This document shows, in pieces, positions 1 to 7,656 of a stretch of 54,494 nt of DNA. Location: contig NZ_CAXQBR010000049.1 of assembly GCF_964222135.1 (NCBI RefSeq), positions 1 through 54,494 of the forward strand, written 5' to 3'. Under the pieces are notes generated by a model. It worked only from the letters and a program-made list of their open reading frames with translations. It made no database searches and was not told the origin of the DNA. Position 1 is the stretch's first letter, and the number at the start of each line of letters is the position of its first letter. The translations under genes were made by a program, and so were the position numbers. Origin of the DNA: Euzebya sp. (GTDB lineage Bacteria > Actinomycetota > Nitriliruptoria > Euzebyales > Euzebyaceae).

Positions 1-453
1 GACCGGGGCGCCGCCGGCGCCGCCGGCCTGCAGGTCATCGGGTCGCTTCCCGCCCTCGGCCCGGTCGACGCGGCGGCGCGGTCGAGCGCCGACGCCCTGC
101 CGCGGCTGGGGGCGGCCGGGTTGGCGCTCGGCGGGGCGGCGGCGGCCTGGACCGAGCTGCGCATCCTGCGCATCCGATTGTCCCGGGCCATCGGGCCGAT
201 CGACATCACCGGCGGGGTGCTCGACCACACCCTCGCGGGGTCCCTCGCCGCGGTCGGGGCCACGCTCGTCGTGCGCCTGGTCCTTGGCGGCCTCCCACCC
301 CTCCCCCTCGGGGTCCTCGCGCTCGGCGCGGGCGGCGTCGCCTACCTGCTCGTCACCAAGATGTACGGGTTCCCGCTCGCCCGCGCCGCGCACGGCCGTC
401 CGCCCGCCCGATCGGCCACTGCCCGCCGGTCCAGACGTCGCCCGCCGAGGTAG
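1..453 (+). CDS. murJ: MurJ/MviN-type lipid II flippase, C-terminal part (5' end outside window)
   Basis: The reading frame is open from the first base to a TAG at 451-453, giving about 150 C-terminal residues. They hold hydrophobic segments (around AAGLALGGAAAAWTE and the LVVRLVLGG…LLV stretch) and a very basic RRSRRRPPR tail, as expected for the last membrane helices of a MurJ-family flippase. MurJ moves lipid-linked peptidoglycan precursor across the inner membrane. The call leans on context: in actinobacteria murJ is followed by a kinase-like protein, an ECF sigma factor, its anti-sigma factor, trxB and trxA, exactly as here. The next gene starts 38 bases downstream. The N-terminal majority of the protein cannot be seen, so family assignment is partly inference. 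Confidence 0.7.
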   Translation, partial: DRGAAGAAGLQVIGSLPALGPVDAAARSSADALPRLGAAGLALGGAAAAWTELRILRIRLSRAIGPIDITGGVLDHTLAGSLAAVGATLVVRLVLGGLPPLPLGVLALGAGGVAYLLVTKMYGFPLARAAHGRPPARSATARRSRRRPPR

Positions 454-491
454 GGACCTACACTTCCCTGGCCGGCGGGGTCGACGACCGA

Positions 492-2150
492 GTGGCCTCC
501 CGACCTCTTCCTCACGTGCACCCGAACCCAGACCCCACCAGCGTGCGCAGACGCCCACCGCTCAGCGGGCCGGTCACCTCCGACCTGCTCGCGAACCGGT
601 ACGTCCTCGAGGAGCACATCGCGGTCGGCGGGATGGCGGCGGTCTGGCGCGCCCACGACGAGGTCCTCGCCCGGACGGTCGCGATCAAGATCCTCCACGA
701 CGACCTGTCACGCGAGGAGGCGATCCGCGAGCGCTTCCGACGTGAGGCGGTCGCCGCCGCGAAGCTGGTCCACCCGGGGATCGTCAGCCTGTTCGACACC
801 GGCGTCGACGGCGGCCGCGTGTACCTGGTGATCGAGTACGTCGAGGGGCGGACCCTCGCCGACGTGCTGGCGACCGAGGTCCTCGAGCCCGAGGAGGTCG
901 CCCGCATGGCGAGCCGGATCGCGAGCGCGCTGGCCCACGCCCACGACCGCGGGATCATCCACCGGGACGTCAAGCCCGCCAACGTGCTGCTCTCCGCCGC
1001 TGGCGCCGGCGGCGGGTGGGCCAACGGCGCGGTGAAGGTGACCGACTTCGGCATCGCGAAGGCGGCGCAGGACTCGACCCTCACCGCCCCCGGTCGGGTG
1101 ATGGGCACCGCCGCGTACGTGGCGCCCGAGCAGCTCCGGGGCCACGAGATCGACGCGCGCGCCGACCTGTACTCCCTCGGGCTGGTGATGTACGAGGCGA
1201 TGACCGGCGAGCGGGCCTTCTCCGGCGGCGACCCGATCAGCGTCGCCGAGGCGCGGCTGGGCGCCGGTCCGCTGCACCCCCGCCAACTGCGGGCCGACGT
1301 GCCGAAGGCCCTCGACGACGTGGTCGCGGCGCTGACGGCCCCCGAGCCCGCGGATCGCCCGGCGTCGGCAGCCGCCGTGGTCGAGCTCCTGCGGCCCTTC
1401 GCCGCCGACCGGACCGTGCCCCCCGCACTGCCGGCCGCCGAGGAGGACGACGAGGGCACGTCCCTCCGCTCCGAGCTGCGCTGGCTGGCGCCGGTCGGCG
1501 GGCTGCTGCTGCTCGCCGCCGCACTCGTCGCTGTCGGGATAGTGGGCGGGATCATCGACGACGACCGCATCTCGCTGTCCGCGGAGGAGGTCACGCCCGA
1601 CCTCGGCGCCGGCGGGGCGGACGCCGACCCGATCGCCGAGGCAGGTCGTGACGCGGGCGCGGGCGAGGGAGGGGAGGAGCCGGCGCCACAGGTCGTGCCG
1701 CTCCGGCTTGGGCAGATCACGGCGTTCGACCCCCAGGGCGACGGCGGCGGCGAACGCGACGAGTTCCTCCCCAACCTGACCGACGGCGCCCCGAACACCG
1801 CGTGGGCGACCGAGCGCTACGACACGCCGCAGTTCGGGAACCTGAAGGACGGCGTCGGCTTCCACGTCGACCTCAGCGGGTCGAGGACCCTCGCCGAGGT
1901 CGTCCTCGAGGTGCCGCGAGGCGGCTTCGACGTCGAGATCCGGGTGGCGGGCCGGGTCGACCCCGACCCGGCCGCGTGGGTGACGGCGACGACCATCGAC
2001 GACATCGCGCCCGGCCGGAGCACCTACCCGCTGCCCGAGAACCCCACGGCGCGGTACCTGCTGGTGTGGATCACCGGTGACCTCCAACCCTTCGAGACCG
2101 GCTTCCGAGCCGAGATCGGCGAGATCGAGGTGCAGGCGCTCGCATCCTGA
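492..2150 (+). CDS. Membrane Ser/Thr protein kinase with C-terminal extracellular discoidin-like domain
   Basis: A 552-residue protein from a GTG start. The kinase domain spans roughly 35-305: glycine-rich loop near 43-50, VAIK lysine K66, HRDVKPAN at 157-164 (catalytic D159), DFG 185-187 and APE 211-213. All catalytic residues are present, so it should be an active Hanks-type kinase. One membrane helix lies at about 331-355, followed by an acidic, low-complexity linker and a C-terminal beta-rich region (about 400-550) resembling the galactose-binding/F5-8-type fold. The same locus in Mycobacterium encodes a pseudokinase fused to MurJ (MviN) with a comparable exodomain; here it is a separate gene right behind murJ. 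It probably controls lipid II export or reports on the wall. The start is not certain because the upstream ribosome site is weak. Confidence 0.85.
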   Translation: MASRPLPHVHPNPDPTSVRRRPPLSGPVTSDLLANRYVLEEHIAVGGMAAVWRAHDEVLARTVAIKILHDDLSREEAIRERFRREAVAAAKLVHPGIVSLFDTGVDGGRVYLVIEYVEGRTLADVLATEVLEPEEVARMASRIASALAHAHDRGIIHRDVKPANVLLSAAGAGGGWANGAVKVTDFGIAKAAQDSTLTAPGRVMGTAAYVAPEQLRGHEIDARADLYSLGLVMYEAMTGERAFSGGDPISVAEARLGAGPLHPRQLRADVPKALDDVVAALTAPEPADRPASAAAVVELLRPFAADRTVPPALPAAEEDDEGTSLRSELRWLAPVGGLLLLAAALVAVGIVGGIIDDDRISLSAEEVTPDLGAGGADADPIAEAGRDAGAGEGGEEPAPQVVPLRLGQITAFDPQGDGGGERDEFLPNLTDGAPNTAWATERYDTPQFGNLKDGVGFHVDLSGSRTLAEVVLEVPRGGFDVEIRVAGRVDPDPAAWVTATTIDDIAPGRSTYPLPENPTARYLLVWITGDLQPFETGFRAEIGEIEVQALAS

Positions 2151-2171
2151 GGGGGAGGTCGCTGGCATCCT

Positions 2172-2822
2172 GTGCTGACCGATGCCCGCAGCTCCTCCGG
2201 CGCCGTGACCCGGCGCCCGACCGCACCCCGCGCGGAGGCGACCGACCAGGTCCCCGACGAGGACCTCGTCGCGGCCTTCGTCCGCGGGGACGAGCGCGCG
2301 TACGTCGCGCTGGTCGACCGCTACCGGCGGCGGGTCTTCGGAATCTGCATCCGCTACTTCGGCGATCCGGTCGACGCCGAGGACGCCGCCCAGGACGTCT
2401 TCCTCACGCTGTACCGCAGGGCGGCGACCTTCCGGGGCGGATCGAAGTTCTCGACCTGGATGTACCGGGTGACGACGAACGCCTGCAACGACCTCGCCCG
2501 CAAGCGCGCCCGTCGGCCGCAGAAGGCCGATGCGGTGGTCGAGGAGCTGCCGCTGGCCGACGCCGACGACCACATCGGTCGCCGCCTCCTCACCCTCGAG
2601 CTGCGGGAGGCGCTGCTGCAGCTCCAGCCCGAGCACCGCGACGCGGTCGTCGCGCACACCGTCGAGGGGCGTCCGTACCACGAGATCGCCGCCGAGGCCG
2701 GTGTCGCCGTGGGGACCATCAAGTCACGCGTCCACCGCGGCCACGCCAAGCTGGCGGCCATCCTGTCCGAGGGGGAGGGGTCGGGAGCGGAACCCTCGGA
2801 CCGCGGCCCACCTCCTACCTGA
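2172..2822 (+). CDS. ECF-family RNA polymerase sigma factor (SigM locus)
   Basis: A 216-residue protein with region 2 at about 40-107 (DRYRRRVFGICIRYFGDPVD, DAAQDVFLTLYRR, FSTWMYRVTTNACND) and region 4 at about 145-195 (LQPEHRDAVV, YHEIAAEAGVAVGTIKSRV). No region 3, so it is an ECF sigma factor. The GTG start sits 21 bases after the kinase stop and a purine-rich GGGGGAGG lies just upstream. The next gene encodes a one-pass membrane protein fitting an anti-sigma factor, and the thioredoxin genes follow. The order equals mycobacterial sigM–rsmA–trxB2–trxC. Whether it recognises the GGAAT…GTT promoters of trxB and trxA is inference; those boxes resemble SigR/SigH sites more than the published SigM consensus. 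Confidence 0.92.
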   Translation: MLTDARSSSGAVTRRPTAPRAEATDQVPDEDLVAAFVRGDERAYVALVDRYRRRVFGICIRYFGDPVDAEDAAQDVFLTLYRRAATFRGGSKFSTWMYRVTTNACNDLARKRARRPQKADAVVEELPLADADDHIGRRLLTLELREALLQLQPEHRDAVVAHTVEGRPYHEIAAEAGVAVGTIKSRVHRGHAKLAAILSEGEGSGAEPSDRGPPPT

Positions 2823-2864
2823 CGCAGCCTTCCCGTCCGCCCCCCCTCGGAGCTCCCTGACCAC

Positions 2865-3947
2865 GTGACCGATCCCGTCGACCTCCGCGAGCAGCTCGCC
2901 GCCTTCCTGGCCGGCGAGCTGGACGGTGCTGCCGCTGATGCGCTCCAGGACCGCATCGACGCCGAGCCCTGGGTCGCCCACCTCGCCGACGAGATGGCCG
3001 ACCTGCTCGTGGAGCTCGGCGGGGTCGACGACGTCACCCCGCCGCCGGGCTACGCCGACCGCCTCGCGGACGCCCTGGCCGCGGAGATCGGTCACCCCCT
3101 GCCCGCCGCCCCGGACCCGCGGGCGCTCGCCGCCACGGGTGCGGCCGCCGCCACGGGGTGGGCCGAGCAGCACACCGGCCCGCGAGGGCGTCGGCCCGGG
3201 AGCGCACGCCCGGCCGGCCGCGGTTCCGGCGGCGACCGCCGGAGGCGGCTGACCCGCGCGCTCGCCGTCGCCGCGGTCTTCGTGGTCATCGGCGTGGCCA
3301 CGGTCGGCGTGCTCGACGGCGGCCTCTTCGGCAGCGCGTCGGATTCGGGCTCGGACGAGGGGGCCGAGTTCGCCCAGGACGAGCGGGAGGTGCTGCAGGC
3401 CGGCGACGCGGCCGAGGACGATGCGGCCGACGGCGACGCGGCCGACGGCGATGCGGCAGCGACCGAGGCCGAGGACCCCGCGGTGGCCGCCGCGCCCGCC
3501 CCGACCGAGGAGGTCGCGGACGCCGCGGCCGAGGAGGGGTCCGCCGGTGCAGGTGCCGACGCCCTGATCGCGATCGACGGTCCCGCGGTCCTCGACCTCG
3601 GGCCGGTCGATCCCGCCGACCTCGGACCGGTCCTCACAGAGGACCCGGCGACGCAGGCCCTGCTGGGACTCGACGCGACCGCCGCCGCAGACCGCGCACG
3701 CGCCCACGCCGACGAGCTGCTCCGCGCCACGTACCCCGACCAGACGCCTGCCGGCACCTGCGTCCGCGAGGTCCTCGACGCCGCCGGCCCCGACCTGGTC
3801 CCCGCCGTCGCCGCGACGGCGGAGCTGCCCGACGGGCCCGTGATCGCCTTCGCGCTGGTCCGCTCCGCCGGCGGTGAGGCCCTGGACGCCGTCGACGTGT
3901 GGGTCGTCGACCCCTCCACCTGCGCGGTCCAGCAGGTCATCAGCTGA
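2865..3947 (+). CDS. Probable membrane anti-sigma factor
   Basis: A 360-residue protein starting at GTG 43 bases after the sigma gene. The cytoplasmic N-terminus (1-125) is acidic and helical (LREQLAAFLAGELDGAAADAL), then a basic patch (RRRR) and a single membrane helix at about 131-150. The outer part is a low-complexity Asp/Ala segment (about 160-220) followed by an ordered domain with two cysteines (TCVREV and STCAVQ near the end). This is the one-pass arrangement of ECF anti-sigma factors. The zinc-binding HxxxCxxC motif of the RsrA/RshA class is not present, so it should sense something other than cytoplasmic disulfide stress. Assignment depends on position behind the sigma gene; sequence similarity to a named family is not obvious. 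Confidence 0.7.
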   Translation: MTDPVDLREQLAAFLAGELDGAAADALQDRIDAEPWVAHLADEMADLLVELGGVDDVTPPPGYADRLADALAAEIGHPLPAAPDPRALAATGAAAATGWAEQHTGPRGRRPGSARPAGRGSGGDRRRRLTRALAVAAVFVVIGVATVGVLDGGLFGSASDSGSDEGAEFAQDEREVLQAGDAAEDDAADGDAADGDAAATEAEDPAVAAAPAPTEEVADAAAEEGSAGAGADALIAIDGPAVLDLGPVDPADLGPVLTEDPATQALLGLDATAAADRARAHADELLRATYPDQTPAGTCVREVLDAAGPDLVPAVAATAELPDGPVIAFALVRSAGGEALDAVDVWVVDPSTCAVQQVIS

Positions 3948-3960
3948 CCCCAGGCGTCTC

Positions 3961-3986
3961 GGAATAGGCTGCGGGACACCGCTGTT
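3961..3986 (+). promoter_or_regulatory. SigR/SigH-type ECF promoter of trxB (GGAAT-N18-GTT)
   Basis: GGAAT at 3961-3965 and GTT at 3984-3986 are separated by exactly 18 bases, which is the consensus of thiol-stress ECF factors (SigR of Streptomyces, SigH of Mycobacterium). It lies in the 86-base gap before trxB. The longer string GGAATA…GTTC recurs with the same spacing before trxA. Confidence 0.65.
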
Positions 3987-4033
3987 CAACGCCCTGCCGC
4001 CACCTCGGTCCCGCCTCGGAGGAAACCACCCAC

Positions 4034-4969
4034 ATGCCCGACACGCCCATCCGCAACGTCGTGATCATCGGCTCCGGCCCGGCCGGGCTGACCGCGGCGC
4101 TCTACGCCGCGCGGGCGGACCTCGAACCCCTCGTGATCGAGGGTCAGGCCGCTGGCGGGCAGCTGATGCAGACCACCGAGGTGGAGAACTTCCCGGGCTT
4201 CCCCGACGGGCGCATGGGTCCGGAGCTGATGATGGACTTCCGCAAGCAGGCGGAGAAGTTCGGCACCGAGTTCCTGACCCGCGACGTCGACGCGGTCGAC
4301 CTCACCAGCGGCTCGCCGTTCGCCATCACGGTCGGCGCCGACACGATCCTCGCGAGGACGGTCATCATCTCGACGGGCGCCACCGCCCGCTGGCTCGGCC
4401 TGCCCAACGAGCAGCGCCTGATCGGCAAGGGCGTCTCGGCCTGCGCCACCTGCGACGGCTTCTTCTTCCGCGACCGCGAGCTCGTCGTCGTGGGCGGTGG
4501 CGACTCGGCGATGGAGGAGGCGATGTTCCTGACGAAGTTCGCCTCCAAGGTCACCGTCATCCACCGCCGGGACCAGCTGCGGGCCTCGAAGATCATGGCG
4601 GACCGGGCGATGGCGAACGAGAAGATCGTCTTCGAGTGGAACAGCGAGGTCGTGGACGTCCTCGGCGACGACGTCGTCACCGGCGTCGTCCTGGCCGACA
4701 CCCGGACCGGGGAACGTCGGGAGATGGCCGCCGACGGGCTCTTCCTCGCGATCGGCCACGACCCGGCGTCGGGCCTGTTCGCCGACCAGCTCGAGACCGA
4801 CAGCCAGGGGTACCTCGTCGTCACCGAGCCCACGACCGCGACCAGCATCCCCGGCGTCTTCGCCGCCGGTGACATCACCGACACGATCTACCGGCAGGCG
4901 ATCACCGCAGCCGGGCAGGGCTGCAAGGCCGCGATCGACGCCGAGCGGTGGCTCGAGGCCAGCCACTGA
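4034..4969 (+). CDS. trxB: Thioredoxin-disulfide reductase
   Basis: A 311-residue FAD/NADPH flavoenzyme that reduces oxidised thioredoxin in the cytoplasm. The FAD-binding GSGPAG lies at 13-18, the redox-active pair is C137/C140 in CATCDG, the NADPH-binding GGGDSA is at 154-159, and the C-terminal FAD motif GVFAAGDITD is present. Length is normal for the low-molecular-weight class. The ATG at 4034 is preceded by GGAGG (4018-4022 region) at good spacing. Its substrate TrxA is encoded 95 bases downstream but has its own copy of the same promoter, so the two genes can be induced together yet separately transcribed. Confidence 0.97.
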   Translation: MPDTPIRNVVIIGSGPAGLTAALYAARADLEPLVIEGQAAGGQLMQTTEVENFPGFPDGRMGPELMMDFRKQAEKFGTEFLTRDVDAVDLTSGSPFAITVGADTILARTVIISTGATARWLGLPNEQRLIGKGVSACATCDGFFFRDRELVVVGGGDSAMEEAMFLTKFASKVTVIHRRDQLRASKIMADRAMANEKIVFEWNSEVVDVLGDDVVTGVVLADTRTGERREMAADGLFLAIGHDPASGLFADQLETDSQGYLVVTEPTTATSIPGVFAAGDITDTIYRQAITAAGQGCKAAIDAERWLEASH

Positions 4970-4988
4970 CCTCCGGGGGGTCGGCTAC

Positions 4989-5014
4989 GGAATAGCCGGC
5001 CCCGCCGAACCGTT
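4989..5014 (+). promoter_or_regulatory. SigR/SigH-type ECF promoter of trxA (GGAAT-N18-GTT)
   Basis: GGAAT at 4989-4993 and GTT at 5012-5014 with an 18-base spacer, in the gap between trxB and trxA. It shares the extended form CGGAATA…GTTC with the trxB promoter although the spacer sequences differ, which argues for conservation of function. Confidence 0.65.
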
Positions 5015-5064
5015 CTGGACCGTCGACGCACAGCTGAAGACCGCGACACAAGAGGAGCGCACCC

Positions 5065-5388
5065 GTGAGCAACACCCCCGCCGTCACCGACGCCACCTGG
5101 AGCACCGAGGTGCTCGAGGCCGACAAGCCCGTCCTGATCGACTTCTGGGCCGAGTGGTGCGGGCCGTGCCGGATGGTGGCCCCGGTGATCGACGAGATCG
5201 CGACCGAGCAGTCCGACAACCTGAAGGTCGTCAAGCTCAACGTCGACGAGAACCCCGACACCGCCCGCCAGTACCGGGTCATGTCGATCCCGACCATGCT
5301 CGTCGTCTCCGACGGCGTCGAGAAGAAGCGGATCGTCGGCGCCAAGGGCAAGGCCGCGCTGCTCGGCGACCTGGCCGAGTTCCTCTAG
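5065..5388 (+). CDS. trxA: Thioredoxin
   Basis: A 107-residue thioredoxin with the active site WCGPC (C32, C35), the DFWAEW strand before it, and the cis-proline in SIPTM. It is the general protein-disulfide reductant fed by the upstream TrxB. The GTG start is chosen because GAGGAG (5052-5057) lies eight bases before it and the translated N-terminus fits the family without extension. A strong hairpin follows 30 bases after the stop. Confidence 0.97.
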   Translation: MSNTPAVTDATWSTEVLEADKPVLIDFWAEWCGPCRMVAPVIDEIATEQSDNLKVVKLNVDENPDTARQYRVMSIPTMLVVSDGVEKKRIVGAKGKAALLGDLAEFL

Positions 5389-5420
5389 GCCGCGCGCCAG
5401 CGCCACCCCGCACCGCGACC

Positions 5421-5445
5421 AGGCCGCCCCACATCGGGGCGGCCT
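5421..5445 (+). terminator. Intrinsic terminator-like hairpin after trxA
   Basis: A perfect 10-bp stem (AGGCCGCCCC at 5421-5430 with GGGGCGGCCT at 5436-5445) and a five-base loop, followed by TCGTCGTTC. It lies between the convergent trxA and the GNAT gene and could serve both strands. The U-tract is poor, as is usual in actinobacteria. Confidence 0.7.
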
Positions 5446-5467
5446 TCGTCGTTCACCCCTCGTCGGT

Positions 5468-6118
5468 TCAATCTGCCGCGGGGGAGGGGACCGACTCGAG
5501 GGCCGGCCGCGACGTGGCCCTCTCGCGCCGCGAGAGCGCCGCGACCACCTCGGCCAGTGCGTGGCTCATGGACTTGGCCCACGTCGCCGTACGACGCGTC
5601 TCGAAGCGGTACAGGGGGGTCTTCAGGTCCGACCGGTGGAGGCGGAAGCCGAGGTGCTCGAGGAACTCCCCGGTGACGACGCACCCGCCGGGCGCGTGGG
5701 CGGCGCCGGCGCCGACGAGGGTCCCGTAGGCCTCGACCGCCTCGATGCCGTGGGCGACGGCCTCGCGCGCCACGACCTGGAACAGGTGGCGGGCCAGCCC
5801 CGCCCGGCGGTGGTCGGGGTCGACCCAGACCGTGGCGAGCACCATCGCGTCCTCGCTCGCGGGGGGCCCGAGGACGCGGCTCCGCTGGAGGTGCACCGTC
5901 GGCGCGAACAGCGCGTAGGCGACGAGGCGGTCGTCGTCCCACACCGCCCGGCCGGGGACGCCCCACTCGAGCTGGACGGCCTGCCACCAGGCGTCCTGCG
6001 CCGCGGGGTCGCTGGGCAGCCCTCCGCGGGCGGCCGAGGTGGTCTGCCAGAAGGCGCAGCCACGGCAGGGGGCCGGGAGGTCGTCGAGGTCCTCCATGCG
6101 GAGCTCGCGCACCCGCAT
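5468..6118 (-). CDS. GNAT-family N-acetyltransferase
   Basis: A 216-residue protein. The acetyl-CoA fold is visible in MVLATVWVDPDHRRAGLARHL, where the V-x-x-x-x-R-x-x-G-x-A loop binds the pyrophosphate of acetyl-CoA, followed by EAVAHGIEAVEAYG and FLEHLGFRLHR. A CRGCAFWQ motif near residue 20 is distinctive: a Cys pair next to aromatic residues in the N-terminus. The ATG at 6118 overlaps the stop of an upstream 42-residue ORF (ATGA), so translation may be coupled. A perfect SOS-type palindrome lies 21-34 bases before the start. The substrate cannot be inferred. Confidence 0.85.
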   Translation of the reverse strand: MRVRELRMEDLDDLPAPCRGCAFWQTTSAARGGLPSDPAAQDAWWQAVQLEWGVPGRAVWDDDRLVAYALFAPTVHLQRSRVLGPPASEDAMVLATVWVDPDHRRAGLARHLFQVVAREAVAHGIEAVEAYGTLVGAGAAHAPGGCVVTGEFLEHLGFRLHRSDLKTPLYRFETRRTATWAKSMSHALAEVVAALSRRERATSRPALESVPSPAAD

Positions 6119-6246
6119 CAGGGACCCACCACGTCCTCCGAACGAACGTTCGGGTAGCTGCTCCAGCGGAAGAGCAGGGCCACCCCGACGCCGAGGGCGC
6201 ACGCCACCGCGGTGCGCGTGATCAGGTGGGCGGTGCGCGAGGTCAC
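6118..6246 (-). CDS. Small single-pass membrane protein, probably leaderless
   Basis: A 42-residue ORF beginning with GTG and ending in a TGA that overlaps the GNAT start codon by four bases. Its middle (HLITRTAVACALGVGVALLF) is one membrane helix preceded by basic residues. A -10-like TATCCT lies exactly seven bases before the GTG, the arrangement of leaderless actinobacterial transcripts. I do not recognise a family. Against it: it is very short and the SOS-type box at 6139-6152 lies inside its coding sequence. Confidence 0.45.
   Translation of the reverse strand: MTSRTAHLITRTAVACALGVGVALLFRWSSYPNVRSEDVVGP
6139..6152. promoter_or_regulatory. LexA/SOS-box match upstream of the GNAT gene
   Basis: CGAACGAACGTTCG fits the Gram-positive/actinobacterial LexA consensus CGAACRNRYGTTYG at every position. 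It lies 21-34 bases before the GNAT ATG, a typical operator distance, but also inside the small upstream ORF. Confidence 0.5.
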
Positions 6247-6253
6247 GTCAGGG

Positions 6254-6282
6254 AGGATAGGCCTCGCGGTCCTGCCGGTCAG
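6254..6282 (-). promoter_or_regulatory. Promoter of the small ORF/GNAT unit
   Basis: On the minus strand CTGACC (6277-6282), a 17-base spacer, then TATCCT (6254-6259). The predicted start of transcription coincides with the GTG at 6246. Confidence 0.5.
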
Positions 6283-6306
6283 CGGGCCGACCGGCGGGGG
6301 CCGGGT

Positions 6307-6342
6307 GGCCACCGCGGTGGCCCGGCCGCCCGCGGTTACGCT
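6307..6342 (+). promoter_or_regulatory. Palindromic operator and -10 of the aminotransferase-ddl unit
   Basis: A perfect 16-bp palindrome GGCCACCGCGGTGGCC (6307-6322) covers the place where the -35 should be for the -10-like TACGCT at 6337-6342. Transcription would start about 65 bases before the aminotransferase GTG. A regulator binding there would block the polymerase. No regulator gene is adjacent. Confidence 0.4.
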
Positions 6343-6414
6343 GGACCCGGCCGCGCTGGCGTGGTGGACGTGGAGCCCCCGCGGTCCGGCCGTCACGACG
6401 TCGAGGAGCTGACC

Positions 6415-7647
6415 GTGAGCCCAGCCGACCCCTACCTGCACCGGTACGCCACCCGGGCGCAGGGCATGACCGCGAGCGAGATCCGCGCGCTCTTCGCCGT
6501 GGCCTCGCGGCCCGAGATCGTCTCCCTGGCGGGTGGCAACCCGGACGTGACGGTCCTCGACTTCGACGAGGTCGCCGACGTGGCGGCGCGGGTGATCCGC
6601 GAGCGGGGGGCGAGCGCGCTGCTGTACGGCGGGGGGCAGGGCCTCGGCGAGATGCGCGAGCAGCTGACCGGCGTCCTCGCCGCCGAGGGGATCCGCGCTC
6701 GGGCCGACGACCTCGTCGTGACCACCGGCGGCCAGCAGGCCCTCGACCTCCTCGCCCGCCTGTTCATCGACGCCGGCGACGTCATCGTGGCCGAGGGCCC
6801 CACCTACGTCGGTGCCCTCAGCGCCTTCAGCCAGTACCAGCCGCGGGTGGTGCACGTGCCGATGGACTCCGACGGCGTGGTGCCCGAGGCGATGGCGGAC
6901 GTGCTGGACCGGCTGCGGGCCGAGGGCGTCAAGCCGAAGATGCTCTACACCATCCCCAACCACCAGAACCCCGCGGGGGTCTCGCTGACCGAGGACCGGC
7001 GCCGCGCCGTCCTCGCGCTCGCGGACGCCCACGACCTGATGGTGGTCGAGGACAACCCCTACGGGATGCTCGACTTCAAGCACGAGACCCGGACGCCGCT
7101 CGTGACGCTCGCCCCGGAGCGGGTGATCTACGTCGGCACGCTGTCGAAGATCTTCTCCCCGGGGGTCCGGACGGGCTTCGTCCTCGCCCCCCACGCCGTC
7201 CGCGACAAGCTCGTGCAGCTGAAGGAGGCCTCGGACCTCTGCCAGTCGAACATGACGCAGGCGATCGCCGAGGCGTGGCTCCGGACCCAGCCGTGGCGGG
7301 AGCACGTCCGCGCCTTCACCGAGCTGTACCGCGAGCGCTGCGACGAGATGCTGTCGGAGATCGAGGTCGCGTTCCCACCCGAGGCGCACGTCGCGGCCCC
7401 CACCGGCGGCATGTTCACCTGGGTCCGGCTGCCGGAGCCGATCGACACCGGCGCCCTGCTACCCCGCGCGATCAACGCGCGCGTCGCGTACGTGCCCGGC
7501 CGCGGGTTCTACGCCGACGGCAGCGGGAAGCAGGAGATGCGCCTGAACTTCAGCTACGCGTCAGCCGACCGCATCCGCGAGGGCATACGCCGACTGGGGG
7601 AGCTCATCGGTGACGAGCTCGAGCTGCTGCACGCGTTCGGGCGCTGA
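6415..7647 (+). CDS. PLP-dependent class I/II aminotransferase (2-aminoadipate aminotransferase-like)
   Basis: A 410-residue fold-type I aminotransferase. Visible landmarks: YGGGQGLGEMREQL near 71, TTGGQQALDLLARL near 103, IPNHQNPAG at 180-188, VEDNPYG with the pyridine-nitrogen Asp D213, and the Schiff-base lysine K245 in TLSKIFSPGVRTGF. The pattern matches the LysN/2-aminoadipate group and the catalytic part of MocR regulators, but there is no GntR DNA-binding domain. The GTG at 6415 is chosen because GAGGAG (6403-6408) precedes it. The frame remains open further upstream, but that part looks like promoter sequence. It ends nine bases before ddl, with which it forms an operon; a role in wall amino-acid supply is only a guess. 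Confidence 0.9.
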   Translation: MSPADPYLHRYATRAQGMTASEIRALFAVASRPEIVSLAGGNPDVTVLDFDEVADVAARVIRERGASALLYGGGQGLGEMREQLTGVLAAEGIRARADDLVVTTGGQQALDLLARLFIDAGDVIVAEGPTYVGALSAFSQYQPRVVHVPMDSDGVVPEAMADVLDRLRAEGVKPKMLYTIPNHQNPAGVSLTEDRRRAVLALADAHDLMVVEDNPYGMLDFKHETRTPLVTLAPERVIYVGTLSKIFSPGVRTGFVLAPHAVRDKLVQLKEASDLCQSNMTQAIAEAWLRTQPWREHVRAFTELYRERCDEMLSEIEVAFPPEAHVAAPTGGMFTWVRLPEPIDTGALLPRAINARVAYVPGRGFYADGSGKQEMRLNFSYASADRIREGIRRLGELIGDELELLHAFGR

Positions 7648-7656
7648 GGAGGTCTG

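Noticed and set aside
2341-2370. Autoregulatory GGAAT promoter in the sigma gene
   Set aside because: A GGAAT is present but no GTT follows at 18 bases and it is inside the coding region.
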